Origin: Pseudomicrostroma phylloplanum
Taxonomy: Eukaryota; Basidiomycota; Exobasidiomycetes; Microstromatales
Assembly: GCA_039545275.1 (NCBI GenBank)
Contig: BCHS01000002.1
Span: 1,116,001-1,180,000 of the forward strand
Length of the DNA stretch: 64,000 nt
Direction: 5' to 3'
Made by a program: the position numbers and the translations under genes. Shown here piece by piece: positions 33,279 through 40,924 of this stretch (position 1 is the stretch's first letter; each line of letters begins with the position of its first letter). Below the pieces are notes generated by a model. It did not search any database. It saw only the letters and a program-made list of their open reading frames with translations, and was not told the origin of the DNA.

Positions 33279-34583
33279 ATGGCCAACATGACGAACAAGC
33301 GCTCCCTCCTGGCCCTAGTAGCCCTCGCCCTCTGCAGCGCCGTTCTCCTCTCCGCTGCCCCAGCTAGCGCCTCACCCCGCTCGCACCTCGCCACCTCGAA
33401 GCACTCGGGTGATTTCGCTCAGCAGGTCAGGGATGGACAGGAGAAGAGGCTCGTCGGCGACCTCCCTGTTGTGGGTGACCTCACCAAGGACCTGCCAGTG
33501 CCCCTCAAGAGGGAGCAAGAGAAGCGCCTCGTTGGCAGCCTGCCCATTGTTGGCAGCATCTCCTCTGAGAAGGACATCCCTCTCGTCGATACTCTCATTG
33601 GTGACCACCTCGACCTCAACGCTCTCACTACCCGAGATGACGAGGAGGACGATGACGAGCCTCTCATCAATGCTCTCGTTGGAGACCACCTCAACCTCAA
33701 TGCCCTCACTGCACGGGATGATGAGGACGGAGATGATGAGCCCTTGATCGACGCCCTGGTTGGCGACCACCTCAACCTCAACGCCCTGACTGCCCGACAC
33801 GACGAAGACGAAGACGACGAGCCTCTCATTGACGCTCTGGTTGGCGATCACCTCAACCTCAACGTTCTCTCAGACAGCCACGAGAAGCGACTGCTTGGCA
33901 ACGTGCTGGACTCTCTGCCCCTGGTCGGTGGCAAGAACAAGGCCACTGACAGCACGAGTGACAACGACACCACTGCCGAAGGCGCCGCTCCTGCTTCCAC
34001 TCCTGTCGCTGGCAAGGGTGTCGCTGGTCTCCTTCCCATCAGGCGCGGTGGAATGCTGAGCAGCCTGACCGACTCGCTCCCTACCAAGTCCCTCCCAGTC
34101 GTTGGCGGTCTTCTCCCAGTCAGGAGGGCATCCGACTACGCCGAGTACGACACCCTATCCGAGCGCGACACTATCGATCTTACGGCCTCCCCTGGCGCAT
34201 CGAAGCGATCGCAGCACATGGGTGGTGGAAAGCTGACCTGGTACGCTGGCCACGAGATGGACGCCCCTGCCTGTGGTGGTCCCAAGCCCAACGACAACTC
34301 GTACATTGTCGCCGTCAACGAGAAGCTCAAGGGCCACTGCGGCAAGACTGTTCGCCTGACCCACGGCGGCAAGACTCTAAATGCCAAGGTCGTCGACTGG
34401 TGTGGAAACTGCCCCATCCGACACCTGGACGCTAGCAAGGCCGTCTTTGGTTACTTTGCCGACCTGAGTCAAGGAGAGGTGCATGGCATGGACTTTACCT
34501 TTGTGGGCGACGAGGACCCAGAGGCTCACAAGCTCGGCCCCCTCGATCTCAGCGTCCACGTGCACCACCACCATCACTCGTGA
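33279..34583 (+). CDS. Secreted Kex2-site repeat precursor with C-terminal double-psi beta-barrel
   Basis: A single-exon gene of 434 aa. Residues 5-32 form a signal peptide (LLALVALALCSAVLLSAAPASA). The next 280 residues look like a processed precursor. Dibasic sites lie at 56-57, 77-78, 82-83, 203-204, 255-256, 282-283 and 309-310; most precede or follow similar hydrophobic peptides (LVGDLPVVGDL, LVGSLPIVGSI, LLGNVLDSLPLVGG, SLPVVGGLLPV). Between them sit nearly four 27-residue repeats (102-200). From about 311 to 415 is a double-psi beta-barrel of the expansin/barwin/RlpA-like kind: GKLTWYAGHEMDAPACGG, NEKLKGHCGKTVRL, VVDWCGNCPIRHLDASKAVFGYFA, with four cysteines and the conserved Asp. The tail is HVHHHHHS. 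Secretion and wall or host-surface action are inferred; the function of the peptides is unknown. Confidence 0.9.
   Translation: MANMTNKRSLLALVALALCSAVLLSAAPASASPRSHLATSKHSGDFAQQVRDGQEKRLVGDLPVVGDLTKDLPVPLKREQEKRLVGSLPIVGSISSEKDIPLVDTLIGDHLDLNALTTRDDEEDDDEPLINALVGDHLNLNALTARDDEDGDDEPLIDALVGDHLNLNALTARHDEDEDDEPLIDALVGDHLNLNVLSDSHEKRLLGNVLDSLPLVGGKNKATDSTSDNDTTAEGAAPASTPVAGKGVAGLLPIRRGGMLSSLTDSLPTKSLPVVGGLLPVRRASDYAEYDTLSERDTIDLTASPGASKRSQHMGGGKLTWYAGHEMDAPACGGPKPNDNSYIVAVNEKLKGHCGKTVRLTHGGKTLNAKVVDWCGNCPIRHLDASKAVFGYFADLSQGEVHGMDFTFVGDEDPEAHKLGPLDLSVHVHHHHHS
33582..33878 (+). repeat. 81-bp in-frame coding repeats (about 3.7 copies)
   Basis: Each 27-residue unit reads roughly LIDALVGDHLNLNALTARDD then an acidic E/D stretch ending P. 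Units begin at residues 102, 129, 156 and 183 of the secreted protein; the last is cut short and runs into a dibasic site. The amphipathic first half and acidic second half alternate. Confidence 0.95.
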
Positions 34584-35020
34584 TGATCCGAAGTTCAACC
34601 TCGCCCCTTTGGTGATGCTATGATCGCTACCCTTCTTTATCCAGCTCGTGTCCTTTATATGACTTCGACACCCTCCATCCACCTTGACCTCAGGCAGGTC
34701 AAATACATCGCCCTCTTCGCTTCGCTCTTCGGAGCTGCTGCAACCACCCCTTTGTTTTTATTTCGCCCTCTATACTTTACCTCGAGTCTGCTCGCGGTCG
34801 ATACTTTTGTTTCATCCTCCACCTCTTTCGAGAATGCCATGACTTCCTACTCCTCTTGCTGTTCACTGGCTCATCATGCATCTGCGAGATGTCTGTGCCC
34901 CATGCTTTCTCGCTGCCTTGTGTGATGTTCTGATGTGGTATATTGCCATTCGGGCCCGCGCCTTCTCGTCGTTTCGTCCCTCCCTTCTCCCTCAGACCTA
35001 CCGCGCAGCCTCACATAGCA
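34584..35020. other. Convergent intergenic region
   Basis: The 3' flanks of the DPBB gene and the NCE101 gene. T-rich and AT-richer than its surroundings near 34740-34810; no gene seen. Confidence 0.5.
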
Positions 35021-35344
35021 CTACACCGCCCTGTCCTTGCCCACCGGACTCGTCGCAGACACCGGCACAGATGAGGCCTTGCTATCAACGCCCCCGCCAA
35101 ATCTCCTCCTGGCTAGATCGACCAATTTCCTCCCCTCGGGTCGCTGGGCTTCATTGCGCGGATCGTACTCCCAGAGGTAGTAGGCTAGCACGCCTGTGGA
35201 GAGGCCCAGGATGGGGTCGGCGAGTCTGGGAAAAGTAAAGGGGATAAGGGAGTCAGGGCGAGCTGAATTGCGAATAGAGAAGCTGACTGTCTCTTGCTGC
35301 GGTGCGGCTCTAGATGCTCACCTGCCTACGAGGTATGCGGGCAT
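35021..35344 (-). CDS. NCE101: NCE101-like small membrane protein
   Basis: This is a 75-aa protein of the Nce101 family, named from yeast for a role in non-classical export; the biochemical activity is not established. Two exons (35344-35322, 35225-35021): exon 1 encodes only MPAYLVGR up to a phase-2 GTGAGC donor. Exon 2 continues LADPILGLSTGVLAYYLWEYDPRNEAQRPEGRKLVDLARRRF. The arrangement of a basic start, one membrane helix ending in YYLWE, then R-PEGR-L--L is the family pattern. The C-terminal 25 residues are polar. The gene is easily missed because of its size and tiny first exon. It is divergent from the cyclophilin gene. Confidence 0.82.
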
Positions 35345-35805
35345 GGGCGACGATGGAATGCTCCTTGTGGGTCTTCTGCCGTGCTTGTGTGCTTGTGTGT
35401 GCGTAGCGTCAGTAGCCCTGGCTTGGCCTGGCGTGGGTGGCCCAAGCTCGGTTGGTGTGTGTTGAGTGAGTGCCGCGCGCAGACGAGGCTTTGAGGCTGG
35501 CGCACGGCTCTAGTGCCCTTGTGCTTGCCTGTGCGCCTCCACCTCGCTGGCCTCGCCCGCGTTTCTTCCTTGTGTTTCTCTCTGCAGACGCTTCGCTGCT
35601 TCTCCTCTACACCACATCACCTCATCACAACCAACCACCACACACAACTTATGTGAGTATCATTGCACGCACTCCCTCGGCCCAGCTCTACAAGAGCTAC
35701 AGGCCACGCTTTCGACCTCCTCCATCCTCATCTAGCGAGATCCTGACTTACTCACATAAACCTCCAGTTCTTCTTCTCCCTTCCCCCCTTTCCCTTCTAT
35801 CCTTG
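35345..35805. other. Divergent promoter: NCE101 / cyclophilin
   Basis: 461 bp. A donor-like GTGAGTATC at about 35652 and CCTCCAG ending near 35767 could frame a 5'-UTR intron of the cyclophilin gene. CT-rich before the ATG, as in highly expressed fungal genes. Confidence 0.5.
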
Positions 35806-36488
35806 ATGGCGTTCCACCCAACCCTGCTGCGATCCTTTGCCTCGACTCGTTCAGCTTTCAACATGTCAAACGTATTCTTCGACGTTACCAAGAACGGTAG
35901 CCCCATGGGCCGCATCGTATTCAAGCTCTACGATGAGTGAGTATCGCCGGGGTGTTTGAGGACGAGGTACGCGCTGTACAGCGAAGGCTGCAAGCAAGAC
36001 TTGTGAGGTCCTCTATCATCGGGGCGTCAAGACTGACAACCGCATCGCTACTCTCTGCTCCACCCTACCACAGCGTTGTCCCCAAGACGACCAAGAACTT
36101 CCGTGAGCTCTGCACCGGCCAGCACGGCTTCGGTTACGAGGGCTCCAGCTTCCACCGAGTCATCCCCGACTTCATGCTCCAGGGTGGTGACTTCACCGCC
36201 GGCAACGGTACCGGCGGCAAGTCCATCTACGGCACCAAGTTTGCCGACGAGAACTTCCAGCTGAAGCACACCAAGCCCGGACTCCTCTCCATGGCAAACG
36301 CTGGACCCAACACCAACGGTTCCCAGTTCTTCATCACCACCGTCGTCACCTCTTGGTTGGACGGAAAGCACGTCGTGTTCGGTGAGGTCACCCAGGGACT
36401 GGACATTGTCAAGGCCATTGAGAGGGAGGGAACCAGCTCTGGAAAGACCAAGAGCACCATCACCATTGCCAAGTCTGGTACCGCCTAA
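35806..36488 (+). CDS. Cyclophilin-type peptidyl-prolyl isomerase, possible dual mitochondrial/cytosolic forms
   Basis: This cyclosporin-binding protein-folding enzyme catalyses cis-trans isomerisation of X-Pro bonds. Two exons (35806-35936, 36074-36488) give 181 aa; the phase-2 intron splits the Asp of KLYDD. The catalytic and cyclosporin site is complete: [54 protein letters not shown]. The 19-residue leader [19 protein letters not shown] is basic, hydroxylated and lacks acids, like a mitochondrial presequence. A second ATG at 35863 starts the canonical 162-residue cytosolic form [12 protein letters not shown]. Codon bias is strong, implying high expression. Confidence 0.96.
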
Positions 36489-36919
36489 GTGGAGGAGACC
36501 CCAGTGCTTCGCTTATGTGATGTTCACCACAAAAGGAAAAAGGAGCAATTAGGTGGGATGTAAAGTCAGAAAAGAAGAAGAAGGATAAGACTGGTTGAAC
36601 GTGTCTGGTATGCTTTGAAATGCCCAAACACTTTCACCTGTCCTTGCGAAAGTCCGAGTGGATCAGCGAGTGAAGAGACTCAGTCGAGGGATTACGCTTC
36701 ACCGCCGCGGGAGGATAACAGACGGCGCTCACACAGTGGTGTTGAAAGGTTGTTTTGACCAAAGGAGGAGAGGACATGGTGAACCCGTGAAAGTGCCCTT
36801 CCCCCTTTCCCCCTTCTTCCCCGACCCACCCTTCTCGTGACGATTGGAACCCTTCCCTTTCCCCCCCCCCTTTCCCTTCCCCTCCCTCCCTTTCCCTGCC
36901 ACCTCGGCCGCTCCATGCT
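36489..36919. other. Convergent intergenic region with poly-pyrimidine tract
   Basis: 3' flanks of cyclophilin and Mkt1. A strong C/T tract with runs of CCCTTT and ten consecutive C lies at about 36797-36905. No gene seen. Confidence 0.55.
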
Positions 36920-39612
36920 TTACACACTAAAAGGCCTCAGCCACTTGTCCGCTCCCTCAAACTGCTGCGCGAGCTCCTTCGATATACTCTCCTTCTCCAC
37001 CAGCTGCCTAACCCCCACCATCAAGCAAGCCCAATACCTGAACCCCCTCTGGAGTTCATTCCTGACATCGCGCACATTGCTGAATGTCCCCTCGAGCATG
37101 CTGAGTACATTCTCCTTTGACTCCTTCACCTCTGCATCCTCTCTTGCCACTTCCTCTTCGGTGGGGGAAGCGCCATGAAAGGCGAGAAAGGCTTCGATGT
37201 AGCACTTGATCACCACGCCTAGACCGGTGTTGGTGTCGCTTTGAAAGGGCAAGGAGAGGCCGATGTCTAGGTAGTCGTCCCTGGCGCGACGGGCATCGCC
37301 GCGGAGGAGCATCGTAGAGGCGATCATCTCTACGAGGTGGCGCATGGAGCGGCCCATGCTCTTGACAAAGGAATTGAAGACGAGCAGTTCCCGCGAGACA
37401 GGAGCAGTCCAGGGCTCGGCCTTGTATTGCATGGGCAGGAGGGAGAGGGACCTCATGACCAGCAAAAGGTATTTCTTCTCCTCCTCCGTCTCGCCGTACG
37501 AAGGTCCACCGGAGAAGACGTGGGGCTCTCCAGGAGCACCACCCTGCGTCAAGGAAGACTGCACTCCGTTTCGCTTGCCCGCACCATCGGTATTGGGCGC
37601 AGTGGCAGGCCAGGTGTAGAAGTTGGCGTGAAGGGCGCCAGCTCGAATCAGCTCAAAGGCGAGGTAGAGGGGCTCTTGCAGCTTGTCGTTTAGTCTCGAC
37701 AACCTCAGCCCGAGGTGCAGAGCGCGAGCGTAGGGAGTGTGCAGGTGATCGTGGTTCAGGAAGCCTCGAAGCTCCAGCATCCTCCAGATGATGTTTGCGA
37801 CAATCTCGTCTTTCTTCTCCAGCTGGCTCGCCACAGCGGCCTGTTGCCGCCGAGGCGTCTTGGTACGGTTCGCGAGCTCGTTGGAGCCGGTAGCGCCAAG
37901 ACACAAGGCGATGTCAATGGTACTGGAGTTCTGTCTCCTGAGTTCCTCGTCGACAAAGGTAACTGGTACGTTCCATTGATGGACTCGCGATATAAGTTGC
38001 TGCGTTGCTTTCGAGTCATGGGGGATAGGCCTTTCGCTTTCAGGAGCCCACCAGTAGACGACGTTGACCCTTCGAGATCCCCAGTAAGGGTGCAGAGCTG
38101 AGCATGCTAGGGCAATGGCCACGCAATTGGGGCTCTGAGGCTGCTCGGTGAGGGCATCGCGGACAAAGTGACGATACTCTGCCGTCTCACCGTTGGCCAG
38201 AGGCGCCGACTGGACAAGGTAGCCGCTTGTCAGCCAGGAGTGGACGTGCGATGAAATGAGGGCTCGCGAGATATGAAGGAATACCTCGTCTGGCAAATGG
38301 GCGGAGAAGATTTGATCGAGGTCGGAGGGAATTTCGGAATGGCTGGGGATGCTATTGGTAGGAGGACCGTTCGGGATCAAGGCACCGTTGCTGCTTGCAG
38401 AGGAGAGATTCATGGTCGGGCTGCTGGCCAGTGGAAGTGGTAGCACGGCGCCGTCTTCTGCTCGGACGACCATGCTGAATTTGATCATGCTCCTCGACTT
38501 GTAGAATTGGTCGATGTATTGCCTGGCTTTGACTTCGGGGTGCTCGCTGAAAGCGTGGCAGAGTCCGACGCCTCCCCTATGTTGTCGCAGAGCTTCCACC
38601 AAGTGCCTCAGATTGACAGGCTTGTGCTCTGGCGACAGAGGCACTCCAGCTCCCTCTTTGCCCTGTGAGGCAGCAGCGGCAGCAGCAGCAGCTCCCGCTG
38701 GCAGCGGACCCAAGGTTCCATCCGCCAGGGGAGGAAAAGTCGTGCCGTGCTCCCACCCGGCGAGGATACCGACATCGAGGAATTCCTCTTCGTTGCGCAC
38801 ACCAAGCTCGGACATGACGCTGGCCTTCGACACGTATGTGAATGTTCCAGCAGACAGGTTCATGGACTGAATGACCCGATCTACCCGTTGGTACAGGAAG
38901 AGCGAGGTAGAGCCCCAAAGGGCATGCACGTAGCCGCGAGGATGTCGCTCGAGCGACACGAGCTGTTTTGGACGGAAGAGAGATGCAACGTTGCAGCGTC
39001 AGTACCAGGCCATCGTCGCAGTCAACTCGCACTACCCATCTTCTGAGGACTCACCTGACCACTGGCGAGGTAAGGGGCGGCGATGAATTCGACGTTGCGT
39101 TGTCTGAAGGCCCTGAGCACGCTTCTTATGAGATCGCTAGTGTCCAGACTGCCGCTCTTGGTAAGGAGGTCCTGCATCCTCTCTACATCTCCTTCCTCGT
39201 ATGCCTCCCAGGCCAGACCTCGTAGCCTGGTCTTGGGATCATCCAATTGGAAGGGTCTTGTCTTCCTCGCAGGGGGAAGGCCAGAGAGGACAAATACTGG
39301 CTTGATCCTCTTGTGCTCTAGGTTCTTCAAGTCGTCCACAATGTAGGAGATGAGTGACAGAGGAGCTCCACCCAAGGCTGCCACGAAGGGTTCATACGAC
39401 TCTGAGTTGGTGAGGAGGGAGTGCAGGTAGACATCAAGGTCGATACCTATGCGGGTGTCCTTGAGTGCGATCAGCGGGCAAGTCTGGAGCAAGTTGCGCT
39501 CAGAGATGAGGGCTGACCAGGATGGACAAGGAATGAGGGGCAAGTCAGAGGTCGCTCACTGCCCGTCAACGGATTTTCCTCACCAATACTCACCGTCGAT
39601 GCCGTTGATCAT
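36920..39612 (-). CDS. MKT1: Mkt1-like post-transcriptional regulator
   Basis: Homologue of yeast Mkt1, which works with Pbp1 on poly(A)/mRNA regulation (HO mRNA, P-body and mitochondrial traits). Three exons (39612-39594, 39512-39055, 38962-36920) give 839 aa. Exon 1 is just 19 nt (MINGID); joined in phase 1 it gives MINGIDALISERNLLQTCPLIALKDTRIGIDLDVYLHSLL, the XPG-N-like start of the family. FVAALGGAPLSLISYIVDDLKNL, KPVFVLSGLPPAR, WEAYEEGDVERMQDLL and the XPG-I-like VLRAFRQRNVEFIAAPYLASGQLVSLE follow. After an Ala-rich spacer comes the Mkt1-specific C-terminal half (LRGFLNHDHLHTPYARALHLGL, GYLVQSAPL). Nuclease activity is not expected because the acidic cluster is incomplete in Mkt1 proteins. 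Confidence 0.93.
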
Positions 39613-40924
39613 CGTGCTTGACTTTGAGACACCCCAGTCTCGATGGTCTTGAAGGGATTGGCGCTCCCTGCTGAGATGCTACGAAGGTATCAGGAGACTC
39701 TGAGCGACTCGGGGCTGCGGAGCTTTCGTGCAGAGAAGCCGTCAAGAAGTCGATGCGAAGAAAAGATGACGAGGAAGTGTAAGTGTTGAGCCTTGCTTGG
39801 ACCCGCTCTGGGCGCGAGGGTGTGCAAGTGATCGGTGCGATTGTAGGAATGCTAGGCGCTGAAGTGGTGCTGACTCGCTCGAGGGGCGTGCAGGTGCTTG
39901 TTGCAGGTGATGAGGATGCTGATGCTGGCGAAGACGATGACAACGACGAAAACGACGAGGATGTATGTGTATATGCGTCGGCGAGGGTGAGGTGTGAGGA
40001 CAGGAAGGGTTGGGATGAGGAGCGTCGAGATCGACAGACGGACGGAGGCCGAGGGCAGCGCCGCGGACAGGACAAGGCACTCACTCGCTCCACTCCAGAC
40101 CCCGCACAGCAACACTCAGCCCAGGCCAGGCAACGGCGCACAGCCAGCCACCGCCCACCCCACGCGCTACCCAACGCGACGCCGTCGATGGCCATCCTGT
40201 TCAGTACAGGAGCTGAGTGGTTCGAAATTCACTGCGGCTGTGTCAAGGTGTTCTCCACAATTCGCACACCATGCTCTGCTGTCGTGGTGATGCTCACAGT
40301 CGTTCTCACGGGACTGACAGAGCAGGGTCGTCTCGTCTCCTCTGGCGGCGTCGGGCGGGGCTTGGAATTGAGAAAGCGGAGGTGCATCGGACAACGGACG
40401 ACGGTGATGTGTGTGGTCACCGTGCGCCTGCTGCTGCTGCCGCTGTTCCTCCTCCCTCTCCTCACTACCACCGCCAGTCTCATCACCTCTGTTTCCTCCT
40501 TCACTCGGACACAAGAGATACTCACGACATTCCTCGTATCTCTGCAAGTTTATCTGTTCATCGGAGCCGACACACCGTCTAGCAATTGCTTCAGCGAGGT
40601 AGACCTTACCCCTAAGATCCGTGCCTGTGATCCTCGCCTGAGAGCAACGCAGGGCCCGAAGCAACGGATCTTCCCACTTTGCCGCCATCCTCCACTCATC
40701 CCTCGCCAGGCGACAGAACCTTGCCAACGCCTCCCATCACTTGCTCCTGCACTTGTCCTCCTCTCACTAGCTAGCTCGAATATACAGCTCAGTTTCCACA
40801 AGCTGTCTCACTCAGTCTGAGCAAGAGTCAAGACTCACAGGCGGACTTCACCTAGGCCAACTGGACTAGTGCTTCACAGCTTCGGTCACGCTTTCCCTGG
40901 CAAGGCCATCGCTCAGCTGCAATC
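39613..40924. other. Region between Mkt1 and Sec1
   Basis: 1.3 kb between head-to-head genes. It contains GAT/GAC-rich sequence near 39905-39965 and one unassigned minus-strand reading frame. Apart from that frame no coding support is visible. Confidence 0.5.
40229..40727 (-). CDS. Possible small unassigned gene (incomplete model)
   Basis: One minus-strand segment (about 40727-40500) translates into protein-like sequence: LARFCRLARDEWRMAAKWEDPLL, then RCSQARITGTDLRGKVYLAEAIARRC and DEQINLQRYEEC. It shows balanced composition and amphipathic helices, unlike the shadow frames around it. It is followed by a GTGAGT donor at about 40501. A plausible last exon (acceptor CACGACAG near 40282) would add PEHGVRIVENTLTQPQ and stop at 40229. 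An ATG lies at 40688, but coherent sequence extends upstream of it, so a first exon is missing from the model. I do not recognise the family. It might be a short conserved gene divergent from Sec1, or a chance frame. Confidence 0.35.

Noticed and set aside
40215..40245. tRNA B-box-like GGTTCGAAATTC
   Set aside because: No pairing T-stem, no A box and no acceptor stem could be built around it.
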